From Cinnamomum chago (Eukaryota > Streptophyta > Magnoliopsida > Laurales > Lauraceae), in assembly GCA_038049695.1 (NCBI GenBank), contig CP142453.1:114220001-114284000 (forward strand): a DNA stretch of 64,000 nucleotides, in the 5' to 3' direction. The position numbers and the translations under genes are program-made. A model generated the notes under the pieces. It was not told the DNA's origin and ran no database searches. It saw only the letters and a list, made by a program, of their open reading frames with translations. Positions 49,109 to 60,400 of this stretch are shown in pieces. The stretch's first letter is position 1, and each line of letters starts with the position of its first letter.

Positions 49109-52100
49109 GTAAAAGATATGAAAATGCCTCATCCAAGAATATGATCTTAACAAGATCTTTATCTAAAAAGGAAAGACTCTAAGGGACGGCGCTTGATGGG
49201 CGAAGGGCTGGGCCATATCCTAGGTCCAATGGGCTTGAGTTGGACGTGGCTCATGATTGAAACTTACTTTGTGTAGCCCCTCTTGGGCCTGCATCATTCG
49301 TCGATGACTCTTTGCTACTACATGAGGGAGAGGGTTTCATGTCCAAGTAAAGAGCTTCATCTCCAAAAATCAGTTTCAAATTTTACTTTACTGAACATAT
49401 CATTCAGCGGTAGTCGCCCTCCAATCATAAATATAGTTTTATCTCAAGTAACTGCTAACTGTACTTTCAATAACAACTCAAATTCAATCTCTTAAAGACT
49501 TTTTCTTTTGCCTCTTTAACAAATTGAAAAAAACTTCTTCTACAAGAACTTGCACTGCAATAACAAGATTCTTGCACTGCAATAACGAGATTCTTGCTTT
49601 AGTTTTAAAAAAGTGTGCTCATGTGGGTCATCCCACTCTGCAAGTTGTATTTATCCATGTGGGCCATCCCACTTTGCGAGTTGAATTTTTGTCTGAAGTG
49701 TTGTAGAAATGTAACTTTATTGTTGGGATAGAAATTCTGAGAACTTGAAATTCACTCCTTGGATGTGTAACTTCTATTACATAGTTTTGGTTAGAAATTG
49801 GCAAACAGATTTTTGATTTCCACAATTGCAGTTAAGCTGGAAAGTTGGATACTTACTTTTTATTGCTTGAAATGAGGTTCCAGGCGATGTAGAGTTGACA
49901 AATATGCAGTTGAAACCAGAGGCACTCAATGCCTTAAAACTGCCGGTTAAAGTCAAAGCAGGATTTCTTGGATCAGTAAAGATTAAGGTTAGTGACTCCT
50001 GCATCACACTTTGAATAATAACAGAGGTGTTTCTTAAGTAGTTTTTCGTATTTTTTTTCCTCCGGTTATAACTTTCTGAAACGTGGGATGATTTCTTCCT
50101 GTTTCTTCTTTTACAGGTTCCATGGAGCAGGCTGGGACAGGAACCTGTTTTGGTTTACTTAGATCGAATTTTCATTTTGGTTGAGCCAGCAACCCAGGTT
50201 GAAGGATCTACTGAGGATAGTGTTCAAAAGGCTAAGAAGATAAGAATACGGGTAGGGCTTTGGAATAATGTGTTGGCCGAGTGTGCTTGTCTGCAGTGTT
50301 GTGAATTACTGACAGGTCTCTCTCTCTCTCTCTCTCAATAGGAAATGGAAATGAGGCTGTTAGAAAGTAGGCAACAACTAAAATCTGAAATGGTGAGTAT
50401 TTATATTGCTTTATCATTTTAAACTTATTTGGAGTTGGTCTTATATTGTTCGTGGGACCCGGGACCCACCTGGTGTCATTTTGGGTAATGATTTGTAAGT
50501 GTCCATTTTGAAGGCCCTTACATGATATCTATGGTCATTTAAAGTGAAAATCCACCGTTTCTTCAGCCATGATAGGACCTTGTCATCCCACATCCCACTT
50601 GAATCATGTTTGACCCAGGTGGGCAAACATTGAATCATTATTCTCATATTATATATACTACATTTATCCTCATATTATATATACTGCATTTATTTGTAGC
50701 ATGCACTTATTTTATTTTGTTACCTTTGCCACCGTGACTTGTTTGCTTCCTTTTCCTGCTCCCATTTACAGCTTGGTATCCTTGTTCGATAACTTGTGCT
50801 TTCATGCTCTTTGAATAATGTTCTATGGTGGATACTGGTTCGAAATGATCCTAATGAAGATAAAGTTTTTTGTTTGTTTTGAGAAATCTCTTATCTTCTT
50901 AGGATGTAATGATTTGATACTAATCTGTTCTGAACAATAACTAACCAACCCCAAGGGGTTGGCCGAGTGGTCAGGACCACGGTTCCTCTCTCTTCCGGAG
51001 CTAGAGGTCCTGGTATCGACTCCCGGTTCCCCCCTCTTCAGGAACCGAAGGTTGAGTCCACTTGTGCTACCACCTAGGGGCCACAGGGGTTTTACACGGC
51101 TTCTCTCTGGGCCCGGAGGGAATAGTCCAGTCCAAAGGATTGGGAACCCTCCGTTAGCAAAAAAAAAAAAAAAAAAAACAATAACTAACCAACATTAAAA
51201 TTCGATTTATGATAAGGTCTGCTTTTGGTGCCTTCTTTTACTTATTATTTGAATAATTTTTTTCTGTTGTCCTCCTTATAAATTAGATTGACTTGATTTG
51301 TGAAGCTTTATGAATTAACATGCCTATTCGCATGTTTTCTATGTTCTTAAAGAACACATCATGGCTGGGCTCTTTGATCAACACTATAATTGGGAATTTG
51401 AAGCTCTCCATTACAAATATCCACATTAGATATGAGGATCTCGAGAGGTACTGACTGAGTTCTCTGTTTGCTTTTCATAATACTTAAGCTTGCGCAGAGA
51501 CCTTCTGACTGCTATTTTGCAGCAATCCTGGTCACCCTTTTGCAGCAGGCATAACACTGGCAAGGCTTTCAGCTGTAACAATTGATGATAGTGGGAAAGA
51601 AACGTTTGTTACTGGAGGTTCATTGGATCATATTCAGAAAGTATGTCTTGTTCATTCAATATTTTGTGTGATCATTATGTAACTTTATGGTGAATTGATA
51701 GATTCTATAATAACACTATTCTTGTCATCTTCTTTGTTTCTATACTTAAAAAGTTCGGAATAGCTGGTTACCTTGTTGTCATTGATGATAGTGTGCATGA
51801 TGCATCCATGGTCATATATGGTTCAAAAAAGCGGTTGTGGACGGCGTAGCGGCCGGTGGCCGAAAAGATGCGTAGCGGTGAGAATCGAAAATGTGGTAGA
51901 AAAAAAAAAGTCTAAAAAACCCATAATATTGGAAAGTGCTATAATTTAGTATTTTGTTTCATTAGTAACTAAGATAGGGGTTGTAGCGGACCCTTATTGC
52001 ATCGATGTCCTGTATTGCCGTATTATTATAATAACGTTGCTGATTTATTTGTCCATATTTATTCATGTCTGTCAGCTATATTAAATTTGAAACTAAGAAA

Positions 52101-53710
52101 ATGCTAATAATCAAACATTGTCATCAAAATTTCAATCACAATTACACACTTCTAAATTCTAAATTCAAATAAACTATTTATCACAGCTGTTCAAGACACA
52201 AGATAGATGAAGTAATGTTTAAATAAAATAAAGTTTAAAATTAAACACAAATGACAAAACATCTTTCATCAATGGAACAATGTAGTTTTGTTGAGACTTA
52301 GGAAACATAGATCTACAAGTTAGAATGTATTTGGATGTGATTTGGTTGGTGCACTTTGGAAAAAAAAAACATTTTATCAAAGTCCCCAAGAATTAAAAAA
52401 ATAATTAGAAAGAAATAAAAAAAAACTCAAACCATTTGGGATTGGTCTATGGAAGATATACATCTACAAGTTAGAATGCATTTGGATGTGATCAGGTTGG
52501 CCATTTTTTTTTAAAACATTTTTATTTGAAAAAACCCAAAAAATTAAAAAATAAATAGGGAAAACATTAAAAAAAAACCTCAAACCATATTAAAAAACCA
52601 CAAACCATTTAGGATCGATCTATGGGAAAAAATACATCTACATGTTAGAATGCATTAGGATGTGATTTGGTTGGTCCACTTTGAAAACAAAAATATTTTG
52701 AAAAATCCCTAAAAATAAAAAAATAAGTAGAAACTGCTATGCTATGTAGCAGCCAGTAGTTGGAACCATGGTCATATATATTTGAGAGGCTCAATACCCT
52801 CTATATCAACCTTTTGTTGGGAAGTGATCTCAGGAATGCCATTCCTAGAGTATCTTGGAAGGATAAGAAGTCTTGGCTTTCATATGTGACCAAACCCTTC
52901 AACGTGTTCTTTGTTGTTGGTATCTGTTGTTTGCATTCCAAGTACTTGACTTGGTTTTCATTGGGAGCCTGTTTCCTTAGATCATATATTGACTTATATT
53001 CCTGTTCAATAAAGAGTAGTTCTGGTTCTCTATGTCCATTAATTTTCCTTGTTGTGATAACTGATGTTCCTTGCTGTCTGGTTCCTGTATCACAACTCTT
53101 TGCAGTCTGTGGAACTAGAGCGCCTAGCCCTATACCTGGACTCTGATATTTCTCCATGGAATGTGGGTAAACCTTGGGCAGATTTGCTTCCTTCAGAGTG
53201 GAGTGAGGTATGGTAAAAACATAACCTAAATATGTCTTTCCTATTGATGGATTTTGTCATGATATTGTTGGATGATCTTAGGTGTTTGAAGTCGAGAGTA
53301 AAAATGGAGAACCAGCGAAGACACTACCTAAGGAGCACTGTTATATTTTACAACCAGTGACAGGTAATGCGAAGTATGCAAAAATGCGTCCAGATGAATC
53401 TAGGAGTATGGGTCAACCTTTACAGAAAGCAGCAGTAAACTTAGATGATGTTACACTTTGTTTATCGAAGGTTTGTCTTTATACCGCCCTTGGCTAAACT
53501 TAGTGGAATACTTCTTTTTTATGAAAAAGTTCTTGGTTTGTGAATGTAGGATGGTTACAGGGACATATTGAAGTTGGCTGATAACTTCAATGCCTTTAAT
53601 CAACGCCTGAAATATGCTCACTATCATCCCCCTGTCTCGGTTAAATCTAACCCAGGCCTTTGGTGGAAATATGCATATAAAGTTGTGTCTGACCAGATGA
53701 AGGCGGCAAG
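38595..53710 (+). CDS. VPS13: VPS13-type lipid-transfer protein, 5' part (exons 1-9), continues past the window
   Basis: Exons: 38595-38691, 49884-49987, 50117-50251, 50342-50392, 51353-51447, 51523-51640, 53106-53207, 53282-53470 and 53550-53710. All junctions are GT-AG and in phase, giving about 350 residues. The start MLEDQVAFLLQKYLGNYV and the following DVELTNMQLKPEALNAL are the chorein N-terminal domain of VPS13 proteins. VPWSRLGQEPVLVYLDRIF and NTSWLGSLINTIIGNLKLS continue the known order. VPS13 proteins are long rods (plant members exceed 3,000 residues) that move lipids between membranes at contact sites, so most of the gene lies beyond 64000. I see no lesion in these exons. Intron 1 is 11.2 kb and the intron after exon 9 exceeds 10 kb; both are full of transposons. 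Confidence 0.95.
40524..41087. mobile_element. PIF/Harbinger-type (Tourist-like) MITE, 564 bp
   Basis: Left end GGGGGCGTTTGGAAA; the right end reverse-complements to GTGGGCGTTTGGAAA. It is flanked by TTA at 40521-40523 and 41088-41090, the 3 bp target duplication typical of this superfamily. The middle (about 40855-40965) looks like an inserted L1 3' end: a T-run, 'tttgtaatcctgttttg' and 'gctcttcaataaaattt'. Non-coding. Confidence 0.7.
41236..41600. mobile_element. RTE LINE fragments, two orientations
   Basis: 41239-41345 is the 3' end of a plant RTE LINE on minus: a (CAT)n tail, then 'aaagccttatctcaacta' and 'ttggggtcggctacacgaat'. From about 41390 a plus-strand patch reads KVHRVEM, then MLRWMSR, part of the RTE reverse transcriptase C-terminus, with stops. 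Both are dead. Confidence 0.6.
41704..41732 (+). repeat. Poly-G run of 29
   Basis: Twenty-nine consecutive G as given, on the sense strand of VPS13 intron 1. It could form a G-quadruplex. Run length may be affected by sequencing or assembly error. Confidence 0.8.
43237..43951. repeat. Recent tandem duplication, copy 1 (715 bp)
   Basis: Nearly identical to 43957-44672, differing only around T-runs by my reading. The second half belongs to an RTE LINE. Confidence 0.93.
43630..44930 (+). pseudogene. RTE-type LINE reverse transcriptase C-terminus, decayed
   Basis: Reading in shifting plus frames: IQYLGSIISKDGEFK, then ARRLKW, GPTMTYG, VVEMRM with MYGKIRKDKIRNE, IWEHLEVA, and a tail GLTHDRPEWQNKIHV. 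This is the usual order at the end of plant RTE LINEs. Stops and frameshifts are frequent, and part is duplicated by the 716 bp tandem copy. A hAT element lies immediately to the right. Confidence 0.7.
43957..44672. repeat. Recent tandem duplication, copy 2 (716 bp)
   Basis: Separated from copy 1 by only 5 bp (GTTTC). The LINE reading continues past its end without a break, so copy 2 is in the ancestral context at its right side. Confidence 0.93.
44964..48537 (-). mobile_element. hAT transposon, 3,574 bp, with transposase
   Basis: Left end CTAAGAAGCAC; the right end reverse-complements to CTAGGAAGCAC (10 of 11). The target duplication is ACTTAATC (44956-44963) and ACTCAATC (48538-48545), 7 of 8. 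Both subterminal regions are packed with ACGGACAC/GACACG words (left 44970-45065) and CGTGTC words (right 48370-48500), probably transposase binding sites as in other hAT elements. It carries one transposase gene on minus with two lesions. It is inserted in VPS13 intron 1, antisense to the host gene. Confidence 0.88.
45328..47607 (-). pseudogene. hAT transposase (BED finger, DUF659, dimerisation domain), frameshift plus stop
   Basis: Starts MSSIPGSSSHPSNDED at 47607. A BED zinc finger follows (WQCNFCNQIKK, with VKAHLLKLPGCGIVAC). A DUF659/RNase H-like core has Asp in VSIVSDGWSD and in VQVITDNAPNC, and TPCVVHTLKLALK after them. The hAT C-terminal dimerisation region is SSSCCERNWSTYSFVHS, then TPKRAEDLVFIHSSLRLLSR. 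An 86 bp intron (46041-45956, GTGAAT/GAAAG) joins the last exon in phase. Lesions: a small deletion near 47037-47045 shifts frame after SPLTGYV, and TAG at 46094-46092 stands where relatives have Trp (DRW). Product inactive unless supplied in trans. Confidence 0.92.
49058..49102. repeat. (TC)n(TA)n compound microsatellite
   Basis: A CT run followed directly by a TA run. The same compound form occurs at 54762-54800. Confidence 0.9.
50933..51193 (+). mobile_element. tRNA-derived SINE (Ser/Leu-type head) with 17 bp target duplication, VPS13 intron 4
   Basis: The element is 50950-51176. The head has an A box TGGCCGAGTGGTC and a B-box-like GGTATCGACTCCCGG, with a long variable-arm-like stretch between. 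The body is 'gggccacaggggttttacac', 'ctctctgggcccggaggg', 'aatagtccagtccaaagg' and 'gggaaccctccgttagc', followed by a clean A-tail. Target duplication AACAATAACTAACCAAC (50933-50949 and 51177-51193) is perfect, so it is young. Same sense as VPS13. Confidence 0.92.
51807..52779. mobile_element. 947 bp insertion with 13 bp flanking repeat in VPS13 intron 6
   Basis: CATGGTCATATAT occurs at 51807-51819 and 52767-52779 and brackets 51820-52766. The ends GGTTCAAAA and TTGGAACC are weakly inverted. Inside is a GC-rich 'gcgtagcggccggtggcc' patch and three diverged direct repeats containing 'acatctacaagttagaatgc'. No coding capacity. The class is uncertain: a hAT or Mutator derivative, or a retroposed piece. 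Confidence 0.6.
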
Positions 53711-54761
53711 GTAATGAAATCCTATTTATCTTATTCTATGAGATGCATGGAATACTTTTCATCTAGAATCCTTATTAGTGTCTAATAGTAGTTTTTAAGA
53801 TAATGAGTAAATTATATTGAAATTAAGGAGAAGAGTTCAGATTTAATACAAAGGATGAAAAATAGAAAAGAAGAAGCATAGGTATGAGGCCATTGTACCT
53901 ATGCTACAAAATAGAAAAGGGTACATAACAGGTGCAAATAGAAAAGAAAGGCTACATAACAGGTGCAAATAGAGAGCTGTCTGTAACCATCCCTTGGCCA
54001 ACAAACTTGTGAAGCCATCAGCTGTTCAACGCATATGATGAAATTCCACTTGAATTGAGGGGGACAGAGAATTTATTTCGTTGAAATAGAAATTGTATTT
54101 CTATAGACCCTTAATGAAGTTGTTATCTTTGATGCCCACATGCTAATAAAATATGAACATTACTTCCCCTTTGTTGTTGTGGAGAACAACTCCCATCTTT
54201 GCTGGCCTAGTTTTTCTCTACTTGTTCCATTAGTATTGAATTTCAAAAAACCATTTGGGCGAGGGCCAGGCGGCCAAGAATAAAGAGCGTCTTGATGGGG
54301 CCACATACCGTGCAAATCTCCCAATTATGGCGAAGAATGCTGACCAACGTAGTATTCTCATCTTCCTTTCATATCGTAACCCACTTTACCCTCCTTAGAA
54401 CCATTGCAGATAAGAGAGTTCTAAAGATGACGTACCCCTAAAAATTCAATCATTTTTTTCCTTTATAAATAGTTCAAAGGATAGCAAAAGAAAAAACCCT
54501 CCATATGAGAAGACCACAACCATGAAACAAAGCTGCCTTCCAATCATCTAGAAACTTGCGTAAAAATTTTGCAAGACCCAATGCTAAACCACTCCTGCAC
54601 ATAAAGAACATGTAATAGCAATTTTCTCTCCGATAATGTCCTTTCTAAGATTGTCCACTGTAGAGTGTAGACACCTTGCTTGCTACCGCCGATCATAAAA
54701 AATCTCCCACCTTTTCTTTTAATTGATAGCAAGTAAATTATGTTAGTATAAAGATGTCCTA

Positions 54762-54800
<39 letters not shown>

Positions 54801-55355
54801 CTTTTCAGAGATCTCCTTGTTCTCATCCTAGGTTCCATTCCAGACCTGAGATGGACAAGTGAGTGGGGAGGACTCAGCATAATGATCAGTCGACCTACCC
54901 TACCGGCTCGGCTATCCTATTCACTTTAAAGGGCATGGGGGATTATTCTGCTGCAAGGATCATGAATTAAGGGTGTATATGATGCAATCCTAGGGTTAGG
55001 ATCGCAAGTGCCGGGGCACAATTAGGGTTCTGATGGAACATTCACACGATGAAGACACTCTCCAACGATAAACCCATAAAGGGAAAATTCTATTAACTCA
55101 AATCTCTGAGATTACCAATCTCTACAATGCTTTATATATAATAAAAGAGACTTAGCCCTAAGAAACAATCCTAATCAAACTAGGAAACAAAATAATAGTC
55201 TTATCCACATTAGAAACTAATCCTAATACTCTTTGCTAAAAATAAAACTAATAACAATTAAAAATCAGAATTTCATGGGTCCCACATGTGGCCCACGAGC
55301 CTTGTTGCAACGATGTGGTATAGCTGTTGCATCAGTGTGTATATATATATATATA
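53711..55355. other. VPS13 intron 9, first part: non-coding with repeats
   Basis: No further VPS13 exon was found between 53711 and the window end. This stretch has a local repeat ('aggctacataacaggtgcaaatag' twice near 53925-53970), a (TC)n(TA)n run at 54762-54800, and at about 54990-55300 sequence with an LTR-like look (TG-rich start, 'aaaccaatctctacaatgc'-type words) but no second copy. Confidence 0.45.
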
Positions 55356-55540
55356 GGGAAATATTCAAGTGAGGGATTCCCTCACCATGTGTGGTGAGGG
55401 ACTCCCCTTTTTGGGGAGGTTTCAAGTACAAAAGGGCTTTTGTACTTGAAGGGAGTACACCCTTTTGTATTTGAAACCTTCCAAAAAAGGGAGTCCCTCA
55501 CCACACATGGTGAGGGAATCCCTCACTTGAATACCCCCCC
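55356..55540. mobile_element. Palindromic MITE (185 bp) inside a (TA)n microsatellite
   Basis: The arms of ~85-90 bp are near-perfect inverted repeats: 'tattcaagtgagggattccc', 'tcaccatgtgtggtgaggga' and 'aaggtttcaaatacaaaagg' recur in reverse complement. Both outer edges abut (TA)n runs. A short spacer at about 55440-55455 separates the arms. This resembles Micron-type elements of grasses, which target TA microsatellites; the family link is inference. Confidence 0.75.
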
Positions 55541-57119
55541 ATATATATATATATATATAGGATAGAACAAAGGGATAAGAGCATTATAAGTCATGCATAA
55601 GAGCATTATACCCTCTGCTATTAAACGAAGGCACAATAGAAGTAGGTAAAAAAAGATATTCTATCCACCCTCCATTCTACCGAAGCATCTGCCTTGCGGT
55701 TAGTTGATTGACTTACATGTCAGGAGGCATACCTGAATAGATGATGACAGTACTTTGATCTCATTGAAGGAAAGTTGTAGTTTTTAGGGGTTCGAATCAA
55801 TTGAGGTCACCTACGAGATAGCATTAGATGAATCACTCTCCGAAAATAACTTGTTATATAATGCACCTGAATAAATCCGAAGAACTTACATGTAGCCATT
55901 CTCTCTGCTTCATTGGAATCTCTGACCCCATATGCTTATTAGAGAACATGCACAAGAATTTTTCTCTATTATTATGAATGGACACCAACACTTCGTGAAT
56001 TGGGCTTACCTCTAGTTGCTTCATCAACGTTAAACTATAAAATACTGGATGGGAGAGAGGACCAAAATTCCTGCTTCCACCTCTTGGGCAAACTACTCTC
56101 CATAGAAGTTCCTAGTTTGTGAGGAATATCATCTGCTCTAGAGAGAACGAGCCAAAGCTAGCCAAACTAGTGTGCATGGAGATGGGCTGTTGAAAACAAA
56201 TTTGGAAAAATAAAAGTAGTTTAAAGAAAACTTACTAGAGCAGATTGCTTCTATATAAGGATATCTGCCTATTTCCTGTAAAAAAAACCCATAGTAGTAA
56301 ATTCTGTTCTATGGCCGGAACATTCCAGATTTGGTCTTGGGTGGAACGGAACACCCTCCCGTCTTGCGTGGAACGGAACACCCACCCTAAAGATTCTGGC
56401 CATTGTATCTTTTTTCCCTCTTTCTCTCCATCAAGAGCCATTTGTCTTTTTTTATTAATTTTTTTTATTTTTTTTTATGGTATATTCACTCAAACAACTC
56501 ATGTGCAATGAAAATATGTCCATGTGTCAAAATTTAAAATTTTCTCCTTTAAATTTTAATTATTTTTTAAAGCTTATGATTTTTTTTTATTTTAGGTTTT
56601 TATTGTTTTTTCATTGTAAGGTATTCATTTTATGCTTTTCAATATTCAATCACATCTTTTTGGAATGGAACAATGGAAATTGACCGGAATGCCAAAACAT
56701 TCCACTACAAGGCCAAATTGGAATGGGACCGGAGTGGGATTGACAATTATGAAAAAAAAAAAAACGTTAGAAAGTAAATTACATAAAAACCCATACTCAT
56801 TACTCAAGACTCCTTGTCTGCTTGTAGCATTATTTTATTTTATTTTATGTTTTTGACCTAGTAACAATAACTTATACTAGCATAAACGGATATGACGAAC
56901 ATTGCAATTTAAATATTAATGCACAAAAAATACATAATTTTTTAGCAATAAAGCAAAAGAAAAAAAAGGTTATGGGTACGTATTTATGTAATATAAGAGC
57001 TGGTGGCATATAAAGAAAACAAGAGAATTGGAGTAGAAAGGGAATAGAGATTGGATAAAAATAAAGTATTTGAAATAAAGTGGAGTAGTTATGAGTGGTT
57101 ATGATAAAGAGATAAAGCA
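55541..57119. other. VPS13 intron 9, non-coding, nothing recognised
   Basis: AT-rich. A patch at 56285-56400 repeats 'ggaacggaacac' and is echoed by 'ggaatggaac' words near 56660-56740, perhaps a MITE whose ends I cannot set. No exon supported. Confidence 0.45.
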
Positions 57120-57124
57120 GGTAG
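57120..57124. repeat. Left 5 bp target duplication of the copia element
   Basis: GGTAG, identical to 62628-62632. Confidence 0.93.
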
Positions 57125-57431
57125 TGTCAAACCAGCAAGAGAGGAAGAGATAAAAGCAGGAAAGAAGAGACAAGAGCCTTTGTGAATTCGATGATCCTTT
57201 AGAGGGTCTCGATCTTTCATTATATAGATTAAAGTTGCTATATGTGTTACAAGAATTAAGGCAATTAGCTAAATTACAGTAATCTTATGCTAGTCAGATC
57301 TCCTAATAAGGCAGTAAATCAATTACATAGCTGTACAAACGAGGCTTGTTTTGACCCACAAGTTGGGCTTTTTCTGCCATGGGTTGTGACCCACTGACCC
57401 ATTGGACCATGACCCACAGACCTATTTGACA
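57125..57431 (-). repeat. 3' LTR of the copia element
   Basis: 307 bp, TGTCAAACCAGC at its left edge and TTTGACA at its right edge on the plus strand. On minus, a TATA-like word CTATATAATG lies near 57227-57218. Confidence 0.95.
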
Positions 57432-57445
57432 CCCCCCCTCAAATT
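57432..57445 (-). promoter_or_regulatory. Polypurine tract
   Basis: Minus-strand ATTTGAGGGGGGG directly before the 3' LTR. The gag-pol stop codon TGA (57441-57439) lies inside it. Confidence 0.85.
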
Positions 57446-60400
57446 GATGCGGGTGAGTCAACGAGCATCAATTTGCCAACTAAGAACTGGTGCCGTGGCC
57501 GAGGAAGTCCCTTGGTAAAAATATCAGCAATTTGAAGACTAGTAGGAACATGAGGAAGAGTGATGGCTTCACGCACAAATGCATCACGTATGTAATGACA
57601 AGTCACTTCAATGTGTTTTGTGCGTTCATGGAAAACAGGATTTTCAGTAATCCGTATGGCACTGGTATTGTTAGCATAGAGAGGTGTGGGTCCAGATTGT
57701 GGAAATCCAAGCTCAGAAAGTAGACCCCGAAGCCAGACAATTTCAGAAGTGGCGGCCGACATCGCACGATATTCGACTTCTGTGGATGATTTGGAGACTT
57801 TATCTTGTTTCTTACACTTCCAAGAGATTAACGAGTCCCCTAAGAACATGCACCAGCCCGTGGTAGACCGTCGACTATCGGGGCAACCAGCCCAGTCAGA
57901 ATCTGAATAGGCAATGAGAGAAGTCGAATTGCCGACAGGAAAGAAAAGTCCACGAGATGGGGTATGGAGAACATAGCGAAGAATGCGCCGCACAGCAACG
58001 AGGTGGAGATGGCGTGGTTGTGTCATGAACTGACTAACCAGATTCACCGCATATGAGATATCAGGCCGAGTGATAGTCAAATAGATCAAGCTACCGACCA
58101 AACGGCGATACATTGTTGCATCAGGAAGAAGATCACCCGTATCGTGTGCAAGTTGAAGATTGGCCTCAACAGGAGTATCTACAAGAGTAGAGTTTTGAAG
58201 ACCAGCCGTCTCAATGAGATCCATAGCATACTTGTGCTGATCAAGGATAAGACCTTTCGCGGACTGATGAACCTCAAGACCTAAAAAGTATGTGAGAGGC
58301 CCTAAGTCTTTCATATGAAAAGATTCATGTAAGGAAGCTTGGAGATGAGTGATCATGCCAGAATCGGTTCCAGATATGATGATATCATCCACGTACACCA
58401 AGAGGACAGTAATCCCAATTGAAGAGCGATGCAGGAACATAGAAGGATCCGAGGCACTTTGAGAGAATTGTAGACGAATGAGAGCATCCCGAAATTTCTC
58501 AAACCAAGCGCGCGGAGCTTGCTTAAGACCATATAGAGAGCGTCGTAAGCGCGCACAGTCACCTGCCGAGACACCCGTAACTCCTTGAGGAAGCCGCATA
58601 TAGACTTCTTCCTTGAGATCTCCATGAAGGAAAGCATTCTTGACATCAAATTGATAAAGAGGCCATGAGTGAGAAGCCGCAATTGCAAGAACAGTCCGGA
58701 TTGTTGTCATTTTTGCAACTGGAGCAAATGTTTCTTCATAGTCGATGCCATATTCCTGTCGGTTGCCCAATGCGACTAACCGTGCTTTATAACGATCCAA
58801 CGAGCCATCGGCCTTAAGTTTGACAGAGAAAACCCATTTGCAGCCGATAGGTCTTGCAGAGGAGGGACAGGGAACAATATCCCAAGTATGATTCTGCTGC
58901 AGTGCATCTAATTCTTCGTGCATAGCCTTTCGCCAACAGTCATGCTTAACCGCCTGTAAGTAAGAAGTAGGAATAGAAATGGAAGAAAGGGTAGCAAGCA
59001 AGGATGTGTGAGTGAACCCATATTTGTCTGGAGGCTTAGAGACACGAGTAGAGCGTCGAAGTGGAGGTGGAGACGCAGCATCTGATGATGAACCAGGGGC
59101 AAGATCCTGTGCCGGCGAGGGATCCGGAGGGGGAGGCAGTTGTGGAACATCTCTGGGACGACGACGTTCATAAACAAGAAGTGGAGAAGAGATGGAGTCA
59201 GAAAAAGCTGGTAGATGAGAAAAAGAAGGTAAATCCGAGGAATGTGTAGAAAAAAACCATTGATTTTAAAAAAATGTGACATTTCTAGAAATTCGAATGC
59301 GGTTGATCACAGGATCATAGCATATATACCCCTTCTGGTGAGATGCGTAGCCAAGGAACGCACATTTGGCTGACTGAGCAGTTAATTTGGTACGTTCAGT
59401 AGGAGGAAGATGAACAAAACACACACATCCAAAGATGCGCATGTGGGTATAAGTAGGATCCTTATGAAAAAGACGAAAGTATGGTGTGTGATTTTGGAGG
59501 CGAGAGGATGGTAAGCGATTGATTAAGTGAACCGCAGTGGCTAAAGCTTCAGGCCAAAATCTCGCGGGAACTGATGATTCTAAGAGAAGAGACCGAACAG
59601 TATCGAGAAGATGTCTGTTTTTTCGTTCTGCAACTCCGTTCTGTTGAGGGGTATATGGGCACGATCGCTGCGATAAAATCCCATGTTGTTGCAAAAAAGT
59701 TTGAAATTGATGGGACATATATTCCCCTCCAGAATCAGATCGGAGAATTTTTATGCGAGCAGAAAATTGATTTTCAACATACGCCATAAATTTTTGAAAA
59801 GCATCAAAGACTTCAGATTTAGAGTGCAAGAAATATACCCATGTGAATCTACTATGATCATCAATAAAGGTGACAAAATATTTGAAATGTGTGTGAGAGA
59901 TTACAGGAGTAATCCCCCAGACGTCACTATGAATAATGTCAAAGCAATTAGAAGCCATAGTAGAGTTTGAGGGAAAGGGAAGAACTTTGCTTTTTCCAAG
60001 TTTGCAAACAGAACACTCATCAGAAATACGACTAAAAGAAATTGCATTTTTATTAAGACTACCAGTGTTTAACATCAAAGATAACAGTTTTGAATGAGGA
60101 TGGCCTAATCTATTATGCTAGAGCCTCCAAATATCTTGAGGAGAGAAACATGAAAAAGCAGAAATCTGTTTATTCTGAGAGAAAGGCATAATAAGAGGAA
60201 ACAGGCGTCCACACTTAGGCCCCTTCGCGATCACCGTCCCCGACACTGGATCCTGCACAACACAACCAGAGCGAGAAAAGGAAACATTACAATTATCATC
60301 AACAAGTTGTCCAACAGACAGAAGATTTGTGGTGAGGTGAGGAGATAGAAAGACATTTGTGAGAGGTAATGAATGAATGATATCACCAGTGGCTGTAATA

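Larger units (their letters stand above)
38692..49883 (+). other. VPS13 intron 1 (11,192 bp)
   Basis: GTCCAA donor and TTCCAG acceptor; splicing restores the Gly codon of AWRGDVEL. It contains a PIF-type MITE, RTE LINE remains, a poly-G run, a recent tandem duplication and a complete hAT element. Stretches 38692-40520, 41600-43236 and 48546-49883 hold no supported gene; the last includes a (TC)n(TA)n run and short local repeats around 49545-49690. Confidence 0.85.

Noticed and set aside
50950-51010. Possible genuine tRNA-Ser/Leu gene
   Set aside because: Head is followed by a SINE body and A-tail and is bracketed by a 17 bp target duplication.
52760-53157. Opposed 118-128 codon frames in VPS13 intron 6
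   Set aside because: They overlap the intron polypyrimidine tract and exon 7 in the wrong frame; chance frames.
57490-59970. Several plus-strand frames across the copia element
   Set aside because: Antisense shadows of gag-pol.
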